From contig JAJDAQ010000059.1 of the NCBI GenBank assembly GCA_029261815.1, forward strand, positions 46,258 through 110,257: a stretch of 64,000 bases of DNA, given 5' to 3'. Made by a program: the position numbers and the translations under genes. Source of the DNA: Deltaproteobacteria bacterium. Its GTDB lineage: Bacteria > Myxococcota_A > UBA9160 > UBA6930. Shown here piece by piece: positions 16,680 to 25,051 of the stretch. Position 1 is the stretch's first letter; each line of letters starts with the position of its first letter. Under the pieces are notes generated by a model that was not told where the DNA came from, ran no database searches, and saw only the letters and a list, made by a program, of their open reading frames with translations.

Positions 16680-17414
16680 TTAGGAGTGACGGTTGCGCAC
16701 CAGCACTTCGCCAGGGCGGTCTCCTGCGGCCGGAATCCACTTCACGGCGAGCGAGACCCGGTTGTCTCCGTTCAGCGCGCTCCAGTACCGCTCCAGCAGG
16801 CCCTCGGGGCCATCGTCGAGCGGCAACCACAGGGGCTCCCCCTCGAATGGCGGGAGCGGCGATCCGTCCCCGACGTAGGTGGTGAGCCCGCGGCCCAGGC
16901 CGGCCGGGGGCGCATTCGTGCGGTAGGTGAAGCGGTCGGTCAGGGCCGGGTCCGCCGGGTTCGCCTTGAGGATCGACAACGCCAACTCGGGCGCCGATCC
17001 GCGGAAGTCTATAAGGCCACTGATCCGCGGCGTGAAGTTGGGTGCGTCGTGCTCCCGCTCGCGCGTCGCGAGTGCCTGCTCGAACGTGCCGCCGCCGGCC
17101 AACCCATCCGCCGCGGTGCGTGTCTGGTCACCGTTGGTGACCAGGTAGATGCCCGGAAGCTCCAGCATCGCCTCATACAGGGTCAGCGTGCGGTCCCCAA
17201 CCCCAGCGCCGCCGTCCCAGGGTGCGGTTCGAAGCTCCGCGCCCTCTGCCGCAAAGACGCGGTTCCGGCTGCCATCGCTGCGACCCATGATCCAATAGAC
17301 CTGGATGAAGTCGCCGTTCGGGGCTCGCCCCACCACGAGTCCGCGACCCGGGTATGCGTTCTGCTCGATTCGCTCGGAAAAGGTCGCCTTCGACAGCGCT
17401 TGCAGATCGCTCAT
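16680..17414 (-). CDS. IMP cyclohydrolase-like protein (PurO family)
   Basis: A 244-residue protein of the PurO-like family, whose founding archaeal members close the last ring of IMP in purine synthesis. Recognisable motifs are NAYPGRGLVVGRAPNG near the N-terminus, VYWIMGRSDGSRNRVF, YEAMLE, and FTPRISGLID in the middle. Most bacteria use PurH instead, so this may be either a real cyclohydrolase or a paralogue with another role. Its start codon overlaps the stop of the F420-reductase-like gene by 4 bp, so the two are co-translated. Family membership is fairly sure; the reaction in this organism is not. Confidence 0.75.
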   Translation of the reverse strand: MSDLQALSKATFSERIEQNAYPGRGLVVGRAPNGDFIQVYWIMGRSDGSRNRVFAAEGAELRTAPWDGGAGVGDRTLTLYEAMLELPGIYLVTNGDQTRTAADGLAGGGTFEQALATREREHDAPNFTPRISGLIDFRGSAPELALSILKANPADPALTDRFTYRTNAPPAGLGRGLTTYVGDGSPLPPFEGEPLWLPLDDGPEGLLERYWSALNGDNRVSLAVKWIPAAGDRPGEVLVRNRHS

Positions 17415-18121
17415 GCGCCAGGCTCAGGCAGCTTGCCGTCGTCCATCGTCAAGCGAAAGCAGAGGCCCTCGGGCAGCTTGTATCGGATGTTCAAGCCGAT
17501 CAGCAGCGCCGTCCATTCCTCGACATAACGTGCGTTGTAGAGCGGTCCGCCATTCACGGCGCGCATGCCCGGGATGAGGGGACAGAGCGCCATGACGGCT
17601 TCGCGCGGAGCCTTGGCCCCTGAAACGATCACGTCACATTCGACTGGATCCGCGAGATGCTGCAGCCGATGAGCCGGGACGTTCTGGAAAGCCGAGACGA
17701 CGTCGACGCCGTCGGGAACGAGGCTCGCGACGAGTTCAGAGCACGAGCCCTGCCAGACGCCAACCGTACGCATCGGACCGTCGCCGATCGCGGTCGCGAG
17801 CGGAACGCCCATCGACACCACGATCTGGCCGGGCTGCAGAACGTCCTTCAATCCCTTGACGGTGCTGGCGGTGTGCTCGAACGGGACCGAGAGGATCACG
17901 ATCTTCGCGCGCTTCGTGGCTTCTTCATTGTCGAAGCCTTCGACATTGGCGTCCGGAACCTGACCTTGGACTTCTTCGGCCGCGGTCACGGCACGCTCGG
18001 CCTTGCGAGAGCCGATCACGACCGGCCGGCCGGCCTTGGCGAAACGAAGAGCGAGACCGAGACCCTGGTCTCCGGTCCCGCCGAGGATGGCGATGGGTTT
18101 GGTGTCGGGGGTTTGGCTCAT
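17411..18121 (-). CDS. NADPH-dependent F420 reductase-like protein
   Basis: A 236-residue Rossmann protein that moves hydride between NADPH and the deazaflavin cofactor F420. The N-terminal dinucleotide motif is GGTGDQGLGLALRFAKAG, followed by VIGSRKAERA, typical of NADP binding in this family. Then come VILSVPFEHTASTV, SAFQNVPAH and the C-terminal helix VEEWTALLIGLNIRYK. The start is taken at ATG 18121 because the residues before it look non-coding; the ribosome-binding site is weak. The gene supports an F420-using organism, in line with the LLM and Ddn-like genes further on. No F420 biosynthesis gene is in the window. Confidence 0.85.
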   Translation of the reverse strand: MSQTPDTKPIAILGGTGDQGLGLALRFAKAGRPVVIGSRKAERAVTAAEEVQGQVPDANVEGFDNEEATKRAKIVILSVPFEHTASTVKGLKDVLQPGQIVVSMGVPLATAIGDGPMRTVGVWQGSCSELVASLVPDGVDVVSAFQNVPAHRLQHLADPVECDVIVSGAKAPREAVMALCPLIPGMRAVNGGPLYNARYVEEWTALLIGLNIRYKLPEGLCFRLTMDDGKLPEPGA

Positions 18122-18221
18122 GGCGCGAAACCTAGCCAAGATTCCGCCGCTCGCGGCCCCTCTCTTGAAGGGTGCTCCGTCGGTGGATCGCACTCCAGCA
18201 CCGGGCGGCTAGGATCGCGCG

Positions 18222-18545
18222 ATGAGTGACTCGGCCCCGACCCCGGCAACGACGCCGAGCCAGATCGAGCAGGACGGCCTGCGCTACCTCGCCATCACCT
18301 GGGGCGATGGCGTCCGGCAGCGTTTCGAAGTTCGTGCGCTCCGCCTCGCCTGTGGCTGCGCTGAGTGCGTCGATGAATGGTCGGGAGCGGGACGGCTCGA
18401 CCCCGAGCAGGTCCCCGAGGACGTCCATCCCCTCCAGATCGAAGGTGTCGGGCGCTACGCGATCCAGATTAGCTGGAGCGACGGGCACAGCTCGGGGATC
18501 TATCCATTCCGTCGGCTGCGCGACATCGGCGACGGGACCGAGTAG
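18222..18545 (+). CDS. DUF971 domain protein
   Basis: A 107-residue single-domain protein related to the N-terminal domain of gamma-butyrobetaine hydroxylase. Core motifs are LAITWGDGVRQRFEVRALR, the metal-ligand-like LACGCAECVDEWSG, and ISWSDGHSSGIYPFRRLR. Small stand-alone versions are often linked with iron-sulfur cluster or ParA/Mrp proteins, but none is adjacent here. ATG at 18222 follows AGGATC. It is divergent from the F420-reductase gene and convergent with mtgA. Confidence 0.88.
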   Translation: MSDSAPTPATTPSQIEQDGLRYLAITWGDGVRQRFEVRALRLACGCAECVDEWSGAGRLDPEQVPEDVHPLQIEGVGRYAIQISWSDGHSSGIYPFRRLRDIGDGTE

Positions 18546-18557
18546 GCGCCACGCGCG

Positions 18558-19265
18558 CTATGCGTCGTCGGGTTCGAGTCGACGCAGGAACGTCGCGCCG
18601 CCGAGGCGCTTCATCTGACGGCGAATCTCGCGCTCCCTTTGGCGCACGTAGTCGGAAGGACGCGCTGCGGACAACTTTCGGGGAGACGGCAGGACCGCTG
18701 CCAGACGCGCGGCCTGCCGTTCGGTCAATTCCCGCGGCGGCCGGTCGAAAAACCGCCAGCTCGCCGCCTCTGCCCCATAGACCCCGTCGCCAAACTCGGC
18801 GACGTTGACGTGGACCTCGAGGATCCGCTGCTTCGGCCAGAGCACTTCGATCCAGACCGTGAGCCACGCTTCCAGTCCCTTCCGAACCCAGCTCCGCTCT
18901 CGCCAGAGAAACAGGTTCTTGGCCACCTGCTGGCTGATCGTACTCGCCCCCCGCGACTCCCCCGCCACGACGACGTCGACGATGGCCTCGACATCGAAGC
19001 CGTGGTGGTCGGGGAACTTCTGATCTTCTGCCGCGATCACGGCGAGCGGGAGTGCGGGGGCGATGTCATCGAACGCGACCCAGACCTGGTCCACGGGTCG
19101 GTCGGCTCCGCGCGCGTCCTGCCACATGAACGCCGTGGTCGGCGGCGCGATCCAGCGCCAGGGAAGCACGAGGAGCACCGTCAGGGCGACGCCAGACGCC
19201 GCCACCGCGGCGAGCCAGAAAAGGACCGTGCGACCTCGCAGGTTGCCACGACGATGACGGGGCAC
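18558..19265 (-). CDS. mtgA: Monofunctional biosynthetic peptidoglycan transglycosylase
   Basis: Polymerises lipid II into glycan strands in the periplasm. The 235 residues comprise one N-terminal membrane anchor (about 12-34) and a GT51 domain. The catalytic Glu is in AVIAAEDQKFPDHHGFD, with GASTISQQVAKNLFLW and the second acidic motif NVAEFGDGVYGAEAA. Length matches MtgA and there is no transpeptidase domain. It follows hpt by 4 bp on the same strand and may share its transcript. The gene ends 12 bp from the convergent DUF971 gene. Confidence 0.93.
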   Translation of the reverse strand: MPRHRRGNLRGRTVLFWLAAVAASGVALTVLLVLPWRWIAPPTTAFMWQDARGADRPVDQVWVAFDDIAPALPLAVIAAEDQKFPDHHGFDVEAIVDVVVAGESRGASTISQQVAKNLFLWRERSWVRKGLEAWLTVWIEVLWPKQRILEVHVNVAEFGDGVYGAEAASWRFFDRPPRELTERQAARLAAVLPSPRKLSAARPSDYVRQREREIRRQMKRLGGATFLRRLEPDDA

Positions 19266-19269
19266 GCGG

Positions 19270-19797
19270 CTAGAAACGATCGTCCCGCAATGCGCCGATC
19301 CAATCGAGCTCGCGGTACTCGCCGTCTACGTCCATGCCATAACCGATGACCCAGACGTCTTCGATCGGGAAGCCAACGTAGTCGAGCGGGATCTCCTGGG
19401 TGCGTCGGCTCGCCTTGTCGAGCAACACACAGACGCGCAGCGTCCGCGGCTCGCCGAGCGCAGCGATGTCGAGCACGCCCTGCAGCGTGACACCTTCGTC
19501 TGCGAGGTCGTCGACGACGAGCACTTCGCGATCTTCCAATTGTTCGGGCGCGAAGTGCTCGATCGTTACGGGGCCAAGGGCCTGGCCTTCGGTGCGTCGC
19601 GCGCGGACATCAAGTCGCGCGGGACGGAGGCCGCGGGCCTGCAGATGCCGGAGGAGATCGTCGGTGAAACGGCGTGCTCCTTCGAGAAGGCAGACGACCG
19701 TCAGGGGCGCATCCGCATAGTCCCGCCAGAGTTCGTCGGCGAGCGCGCGCACGCGTGCTCGCAGGACGTCTTCTTCGATGAGGGGTTCGATGCGCAT
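19270..19797 (-). CDS. hpt: Hypoxanthine phosphoribosyltransferase
   Basis: Purine-salvage enzyme joining hypoxanthine or guanine to PRPP. The 175-residue protein shows the family start RIEPLIEEDVLRARVRALADEL, VVCLLEGARRFTDDL, the PRPP loop VLVVDDLADEGVTLQG and the base-contact region RTQEIPLDYVGFPIEDVWVIGYGMD. The PRPP loop has Asp-Glu-Gly where Asp-Thr-Gly is common, a mild variation. ATG at 19797 is chosen because homology begins there; its ribosome-binding site is weak, and a start at 19827 is possible. It is divergent from the Nudix gene. Confidence 0.9.
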   Translation of the reverse strand: MRIEPLIEEDVLRARVRALADELWRDYADAPLTVVCLLEGARRFTDDLLRHLQARGLRPARLDVRARRTEGQALGPVTIEHFAPEQLEDREVLVVDDLADEGVTLQGVLDIAALGEPRTLRVCVLLDKASRRTQEIPLDYVGFPIEDVWVIGYGMDVDGEYRELDWIGALRDDRF

Positions 19798-19954
19798 GGT
19801 TCGGTTCTTTGCGGGCGGGCGCCGCACCTGCCGACGCTACCATCCCGCGATGTCCGCCGGCGAGCATCCGTCCCGAGGGCCGCTCGACCCTCGGATCTGG
19901 ACTCTCCCGGTCACGAACCCCTGCCGTCCACCTCGAACCTTGTCTGGAGTCCCG

Positions 19955-20755
19955 ATGCCGAAAACACCTGCGCCTGCGCGCCCCGCCGCCACCATCTTGT
20001 TGGTTCGGGACGGACCCGATGGCCTCGAAGTGTTCATGGTCGAGCGCCATCACCAGATCGACTTCGCGACAGGAGCCCTGGTCTTTCCCGGCGGCAAGGT
20101 CGATGACGGCGACATGGCTCCGACATTGACCGCGCGCTGCGCCGGCGCAGAGGGTCTCGCCGACGACGCACGAACCTTTCGGATCGCCGCGATCCGGGAG
20201 ACGTTCGAAGAGGCGGGTGTCCTGCTCGCGCGCGGACGTGGCGAGGCCGACATCGTGGCGGGCGCTCGGCTGAAGCAGATCGAAGACGCGCACCGCGATG
20301 CCTTCAACGCCGGCGAGCGCACGATGACCCAGCTCGTCGAGCAGGAGGATCTGGTGCTTGCCCTCGATGCGCTCGTCCCGTTTGCCCACTGGATCACGCC
20401 CGCATTCATGCCCAAGCGCTTCGACACGATGTTCTTCCTTGTCCCGGCCCCGGCGGATCAGACGGCAATCCACGATGGGGGCGAGTCGGTCGATTCGGTT
20501 TGGATCACGCCGCAGGCGGCCGCAGCCGCGGCCGACGCGGGAGAACGAACCGTCATCTTCCCCACGCTGATGAACGTCAAGAAGTTGGGTCGACAGACAT
20601 CGGTGGCGGACGCCCTGGTCGATGCGGCCGTGAACCCGATCGTGACCGTCTTTCCGCAGATCGAGGATCGTGATGGCGAGAAATGGATGGTGCTCCCGCA
20701 CGACGCGGGATACGAGATTTCCGAGGCCCCGATCTCGGCACTGATGGGTGCGTGA
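19955..20755 (+). CDS. Nudix hydrolase (NUDT7/NUDT19-like)
   Basis: A 266-residue Nudix-fold hydrolase. The Nudix box is split: GALVFPGGKVDDGD is followed by an insertion of about 25 residues before IRETFEEAGVLL, the pattern of eukaryotic NUDT19/NUDT7-like CoA diphosphatases. CoA or acyl-CoA is therefore a plausible substrate, matching the lipid-CoA genes of this region, but it is not proven. C-terminal parts include FAHWITPAFMPKRFDTMFFL. The start ATG at 19955 has GGAG 7 nt upstream; longer in-frame starts lie within low-quality sequence. Confidence 0.85.
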   Translation: MPKTPAPARPAATILLVRDGPDGLEVFMVERHHQIDFATGALVFPGGKVDDGDMAPTLTARCAGAEGLADDARTFRIAAIRETFEEAGVLLARGRGEADIVAGARLKQIEDAHRDAFNAGERTMTQLVEQEDLVLALDALVPFAHWITPAFMPKRFDTMFFLVPAPADQTAIHDGGESVDSVWITPQAAAAAADAGERTVIFPTLMNVKKLGRQTSVADALVDAAVNPIVTVFPQIEDRDGEKWMVLPHDAGYEISEAPISALMGA

Positions 20756-20786
20756 GAACCCGGGCGTCAGCGGGTAGGCTGGGCCC

Positions 20787-21566
20787 ATGAGTGCTCTCGA
20801 TCTGGTAGCCGCCGCGCGCTGCGCGGAAGCCGCAGCCAACGCGGCGCGCAAGGAGATCCTGCCGCGCTTCCGTCGGGTCTCGACCAAGCACAAGGCGGAC
20901 GGCTCGCCCGTCACCGAAGCCGATCTCGCGGCTGAACGTGTGCTACGCGAGGTCCTGGGCGCATTCGACCCGGACCTCCCGATCCTGGGAGAAGAATTTG
21001 GCGGCGACGTGACGGCCGAGGAGCGGGGCTGGATCGTTGACCCCATCGACGGAACCATCGGCTTCGCCCGCGGACTGCCGCTCTTTTCAACGCTGATCGC
21101 CCTGGTCGAAGACGGCACACCCGTGCTCGGATTGATCGATCTCCCGGCCCTCGACGAGCGTACGCTCGGGTGGCGTGGTGGCGGCGTCCGCCGCAATGGC
21201 GAGACCGTCCGCTGCTCCAGCGAAGCCGATCTCCAACAGTCACTCGTGGCGCACGGCGACCGCTTTTGTTTCGACCGCTTTGGCTGGCGGGCCGGGTTTG
21301 ACCAGCTGTCGGCGGAGTTGCCGATCTTTCGCGGGTACACGGATGCCTTTGGTCACGCCCAGGTCCTGTCGGGCGGCGTCGACGCGATGGTCGACGTCGA
21401 CCTCAACCCGTGGGATGCGGCGGCGACGCAGGCACTGATTCCCGAGGCCGGAGGGCGGTGCGTCACCCTCGATCGCCGGGACGAAGGCAAGAAGCTCGGC
21501 CTTGTGTTCGGGAGTCCCGCGCTCGTCGAGCAATTGCTCGACCGGTTGGAGCGTCCCGAACGCTAG
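20787..21566 (+). CDS. hisN: Inositol monophosphatase family phosphatase, probably histidinol-phosphatase
   Basis: Mg-dependent phosphatase of 259 residues. Family motifs are DGSPVTEADLAAER, the metal ligand Glu in ILGEEFGG, and WIVDPIDGTIGFARG with both metal-binding Asp residues; the C-terminal motif is VDLNPWDAAA. The RGLPLFSTLIALVEDGTPVLG stretch and DAFGHAQVLSG resemble HisN more than inositol phosphatases. A single-gene setting gives no pathway support. It starts 31 bp after the Nudix gene on the same strand and may share its transcript. Confidence 0.82.
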   Translation: MSALDLVAAARCAEAAANAARKEILPRFRRVSTKHKADGSPVTEADLAAERVLREVLGAFDPDLPILGEEFGGDVTAEERGWIVDPIDGTIGFARGLPLFSTLIALVEDGTPVLGLIDLPALDERTLGWRGGGVRRNGETVRCSSEADLQQSLVAHGDRFCFDRFGWRAGFDQLSAELPIFRGYTDAFGHAQVLSGGVDAMVDVDLNPWDAAATQALIPEAGGRCVTLDRRDEGKKLGLVFGSPALVEQLLDRLERPER

Positions 21567-21581
21567 GCCGGCATCTTTCCG

Positions 21582-22004
21582 CTAGGGAACCACCAACAGC
21601 GTGGCCGAGCGATGCGGCGGGTGCAGATGGCACCGAATCGCATAGACGCCAGGCTCGAGCGCAGGCAGCTCGATCGCGAATTCCTCTCGCGACGGGAGCA
21701 CGGCTTCGACACCAAGGGCCGGAATCGTAAAGCCATGGGGAATATCGGTCGTATTGAACAAGGTAAGGCTTCGACCTTCGCCCGCTGTAAACACCACGGT
21801 CGACGGGACGAATACGTTCTTGCCGCCCATGAGCGTGCTTACCATCTCGACAACCACCCGGTCGTCGCTGTAGGTGTGCCCGCCGTGAGCGGCCTTATCG
21901 GCATGCGCCCCGTGATGCGGATGCGCCGCCCGCGGCCCATGACACGCTAGTGCCAGGACCGCGAGCGCCAACATCGCAACGAGGCCGGAAGTACTCCGGC
22001 GCAT
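21582..22004 (-). CDS. Secreted cupredoxin-like lipoprotein
   Basis: A 140-residue exported protein. The N-terminus is a lipoprotein signal with lipobox VLALAC at about residue 21. A His-rich linker (HPHHGAHADKAAHGGH) leads to a single cupredoxin domain with VFTAGEGRSLTLFNTTDIPHGFTIP and the C-terminal copper loop YAIRCHLHPPH. The His in IPHGF, Cys and following His match type-1 copper ligands, but the usual axial Met is absent. The His-rich linker suggests metal scavenging. It lies 6 bp after the Ala/Asp-rich lipoprotein gene, so the two form an operon. Confidence 0.8.
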   Translation of the reverse strand: MRRSTSGLVAMLALAVLALACHGPRAAHPHHGAHADKAAHGGHTYSDDRVVVEMVSTLMGGKNVFVPSTVVFTAGEGRSLTLFNTTDIPHGFTIPALGVEAVLPSREEFAIELPALEPGVYAIRCHLHPPHRSATLLVVP

Positions 22005-22010
22005 CGCCGA

Positions 22011-22439
22011 CTACTCGGTCACGCTGCGGACGGCGTCGCTGGTGGCGTCACCCGCGGCGTCGGACATGCTGTCGTCTGCACCCATGCTGTCGGCAGCATC
22101 ATGTGCGGCTTCACCAGCGGCATCCGCCAGGTTGCCAGCACCGTCGAGGGCACCCGCGGCAGCGCCAGCGACGGCGTCCTTCGCCCCTTCGGCCATGTCA
22201 CCGGCGCCTTCGGCGACGTCGCCTACGGCATCGGCAGCGCCATCGGCCATGTCACCGACCGCGTCGGCCATGCCACCCACCAGCGAGTCGCCAGCATCTG
22301 CGGCTTCCTCGGCGGCTTCTGCTGCAGCGTCCGCGGCGTCGGAAGCTGCGTCACTCGCAGAGCTGCCGGAGTCACCACAGGCGATAAGGGCGATCGAGCT
22401 GGCCAACGCCAACGCAAGAATCCAGGAATTTCGGGTCAT
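22011..22439 (-). CDS. Ala/Asp-rich repetitive lipoprotein
   Basis: A 142-residue low-complexity protein without an assigned family. A lipoprotein signal ends in SIALIACGDSG (lipidated Cys at about 21). The rest is built of imperfect Ala-Asp-Gly repeats such as AADAAAEAAEEAADAGD and ADAVGDMADGAADAVGD with a 7-11 residue rhythm, resembling LEA-like amphipathic helices. There are almost no aromatic residues. The ATG at 22439 has GGAG upstream. It is the first gene of a two-gene operon with the cupredoxin. An envelope stress or spacer role is a guess. Confidence 0.72.
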   Translation of the reverse strand: MTRNSWILALALASSIALIACGDSGSSASDAASDAADAAAEAAEEAADAGDSLVGGMADAVGDMADGAADAVGDVAEGAGDMAEGAKDAVAGAAAGALDGAGNLADAAGEAAHDAADSMGADDSMSDAAGDATSDAVRSVTE

Positions 22440-22546
22440 CGAGAGGTCTCCTTCAATGCGCACGTTCGGCGCTGCGGGGGAGCAAGCGCTCCTCCAGCCG
22501 CTATCGTACGTCGTTCTTCACCCACTGTTGTGAGGGGAATCACCAA

Positions 22547-24205
22547 ATGAGTGCTCCTGACATGAAACAAGGTTCCTTTGAGGATGCCCGTTCCCTGATA
22601 ACTGCAGGGGAATCCCTACTAAACCCGGCACTCGAGGCCGCCACGTCGCAAACCGACGGCGGAAAGACGATCGACGATCACCAGGTCGTGACCGAGCGCG
22701 TCGTCTATGCCGCGACGGAACTTCGAGCCGCTCAGGAAGTCATCGCGCTGGTCGATGCCGCTTCCGCCGAGGGCCGCTCGACCCCGATCCTCGAAGCCAC
22801 GGCCATCGCGGCCGTTGCCGACATGGTGACCAGCCTGCGCGATCGCCTGGACCCGATCCTTGACGATCTCGGCATTGGCAGTGACGGCCTCGCCGCCGCA
22901 TTCCCCGCCGAAGTCCAGGCCAAGCTCCGGGCAGCCGGCAACGAAGCCGCTCTCCGCGAGATCGGCCGGGACGCGATCGAGCGCCGCGGTCGCACGGAGC
23001 CGCCCCTCGACGAGACGATCGAGCAGGTGCGCGACAGCGTTCGCGAGTTCGCCGAGAACGAGGTCGTGCCGCACGCGGAGCACATCCATCGCAACGACCA
23101 GGACATCCCCGAGGAGTTCATCACCAAGATGGGCGAACTCGGTTACTTCGGTCTGTCGATTCCGGAGGAATACGGCGGGTACGAGATGGGCAATCTCGCG
23201 ATGATCCTCACGACCGAGGAGCTTTCGCGCGCCTCGCTGGCCGCGGCCGGATCGCTGATCACGCGCCCCGAGATCCTGACCAAGGCGCTCGTCGCCGGTG
23301 GCACCGAAGAACAGAAGCACGAGTGGCTTCCCAAGCTCGCGACCGGTGAGGTCATGGTGGGCGTTTCGGTGACGGAGCCTGACATCGGTAGCAACGTGGC
23401 CGGCGTCAAGTGCCGTGCCACGCGCGCGACGGTCGGCGACGAAGAAGGCTGGGTCATCAACGGCCCGAAGGCATGGTGCACGTTTGCCGGACGCGCGAAT
23501 GCACTCGCCCTGCTCGCGCGGACCGATGTCGACACACCGGGTGCGAAGGGTCTTTCCCTGTTCATCGTGCCCAAGGAGTCCTTTCCGGGTCACGAGTTCG
23601 AGACCACCCAACCGGGCGGCGGCAAGCTTGTCGGCAAGGCGGATGCGACGCCGGGCTATCGCGGCATGCACTCGTTCACGCTGAACTTCGAGGACTACTT
23701 CGTTCCGGCCGCGAACCTGGTGGGTCTCGAGGACGGCCTGGGGCGCGGCTTCTACCTCCAGATGGGAGGCTTCGCTGCCGGTCGGCTGCAGACGGGCGGC
23801 CGGGGCTGCGGGCTCGCCCAGGCTTCACTGGAAGAAACCGCCAAGTACGTCGTCGACCGCGACCAGTTCGCGCGGCCGATCAGCGAATTCCAACTCACCC
23901 AGTACACGCTCGGAAAGATGGCGGCCAAGCTTCTCGCCGCGCGCGCCATCACCTACGCCGCCGCGAACGCGATGGACGAAGACGAACGCGCCGCCGCTCC
24001 GCTCGCGGCCCAGGCGAAACTGCTCGCTTGCGATATCGCAGTGGACGTTTCGCAGCAGGGACAGCTCATGCACGGCGGCTGGGGCTACGCGGAGGAGTAT
24101 CCGATCTCCCGCTACGTCGTCGATGCATCGGTGCTTCCGATCTTCGAGGGTGTCAAGCCGATCCTCGAGCTGTACGCGATCGGTCGTTCCCTCCTCGCCA
24201 ACTAG
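22547..24205 (+). CDS. mcd: Acyl-CoA dehydrogenase, (2S)-methylsuccinyl-CoA dehydrogenase-like
   Basis: A 552-residue flavoprotein. A helical N-terminal extension of about 150 residues (SFEDARSLITAGESLLNPAL onward) precedes a normal acyl-CoA dehydrogenase: helical N-domain, beta middle domain with VGVSVTEPDIGSNVAGV, and C-terminal helices with a Glu near 534 in LPIFEGVKPI. This length and the motifs EELSRASLAAAGSLITRPEIL (in conserved blocks RASLAAAGSL and RPEIL) and WCTFAGRANALALLAR match methylsuccinyl-CoA dehydrogenase of the ethylmalonyl-CoA pathway, which converts it to mesaconyl-CoA. No other pathway gene (ccr, ecm, mch) is adjacent, so the substrate is inferred. GAGGGGA precedes the ATG. 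Confidence 0.78.
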   Translation: MSAPDMKQGSFEDARSLITAGESLLNPALEAATSQTDGGKTIDDHQVVTERVVYAATELRAAQEVIALVDAASAEGRSTPILEATAIAAVADMVTSLRDRLDPILDDLGIGSDGLAAAFPAEVQAKLRAAGNEAALREIGRDAIERRGRTEPPLDETIEQVRDSVREFAENEVVPHAEHIHRNDQDIPEEFITKMGELGYFGLSIPEEYGGYEMGNLAMILTTEELSRASLAAAGSLITRPEILTKALVAGGTEEQKHEWLPKLATGEVMVGVSVTEPDIGSNVAGVKCRATRATVGDEEGWVINGPKAWCTFAGRANALALLARTDVDTPGAKGLSLFIVPKESFPGHEFETTQPGGGKLVGKADATPGYRGMHSFTLNFEDYFVPAANLVGLEDGLGRGFYLQMGGFAAGRLQTGGRGCGLAQASLEETAKYVVDRDQFARPISEFQLTQYTLGKMAAKLLAARAITYAAANAMDEDERAAAPLAAQAKLLACDIAVDVSQQGQLMHGGWGYAEEYPISRYVVDASVLPIFEGVKPILELYAIGRSLLAN

Positions 24206-24238
24206 CGAAACCGAACGAAGAAACCGGAGCGCAGCAAG

Positions 24239-25051
24239 ATGGGCTGGATCCTGGTCACCAATGACGACGGCTGGGATTCGCCCGCCCTTGTCCCGCTGGC
24301 TCGTGCGCTGGGTCGCCTGGGCGAAGTACGGACGGTGGTGCCCGACCGCGAGCGCAGCTGGATCTCGAAGGCGATCACGCGCTTCGACGATGTGATGGTC
24401 GAGCGCGCGGACAAGGATGGCTGCGCGATGTGGCGCACCACGGGGTGCCCGGCAGATTGCGCCCAGATCGGGATTCACGCGCTCTTCGACACACTGCCCG
24501 ACGTGGTCGTCTCCGGCATCAACGTCGGATACAACCATGGCCTCGCGTTCTTCCTGTCTAGCGGCACCGTCGGCGGAGCCACCGAGGGATGGATCGCCGG
24601 GTTGCCCGCGATCGCCTGCTCCACTGGCGTCGGACAGGACCATGAAGCGTGGGCACGCTCGGTTCATGAGGCCGATGCGGCCGCAGACTGGGAGCGCGCG
24701 GCCGCGCTGTGCGCCGACGTCGTCGCCACCGTGCTGGAACGTGGAATGCCCGATCAGGCTGACCTTCTATCGGTCAACTTTCCCTGGGGCTCCGGCCCGG
24801 AGACTTCCCGGGAAGTCACCGAACTGGGTCGCGTCGGATACGATCAGGTCTTCCAACCCACCGTGGACGGACACTTCGCACACCGCTTCACCGGGTTCTC
24901 GCGGCGAGGTGACGGCAGCCTGGCGAAGAGCGATCTGGTGGCGACCGGCCGCGGCGTCGTCGCCATCACCCCGGTGCGTTTGCCTTCGAGCGCGTCCGTT
25001 TCGGACGTCGAGCGGTCAGCGTTCGAACGCCTCGACTCCCAGACCTCTTAG
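24239..25051 (+). CDS. surE: SurE-like 5'/3'-nucleotidase
   Basis: Metal-dependent nucleoside-monophosphate phosphatase of 270 residues. The N-terminal metal-binding motif is WILVTNDDGWDSPAL; the Ser ligand is in VVPDRERSWISKAIT, and the second half of the site is VVVSGINVGYNHGLAFFLSSGTVGGA. SurE is usually linked with pcm and nlpD, but here it follows the acyl-CoA dehydrogenase by 33 bp. The N-terminus is MGW rather than the typical M-R-I-L-L. It converges with the MCP gene and shares 4 bp at the stops. Confidence 0.9.
   Translation: MGWILVTNDDGWDSPALVPLARALGRLGEVRTVVPDRERSWISKAITRFDDVMVERADKDGCAMWRTTGCPADCAQIGIHALFDTLPDVVVSGINVGYNHGLAFFLSSGTVGGATEGWIAGLPAIACSTGVGQDHEAWARSVHEADAAADWERAAALCADVVATVLERGMPDQADLLSVNFPWGSGPETSREVTELGRVGYDQVFQPTVDGHFAHRFTGFSRRGDGSLAKSDLVATGRGVVAITPVRLPSSASVSDVERSAFERLDSQTS

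Noticed and set aside
18560..18590. tRNA-like GGTTCGAGTC T-loop sequence
   Set aside because: It lies inside mtgA, and no acceptor stem or anticodon arm can be folded around it.
19610..21340. Antisense reading frame of about 576 codons opposite the Nudix and HisN genes
   Set aside because: No domain motif, Ser/Arg-rich composition, and it crosses three recognised genes on both strands; a GC-rich shadow.
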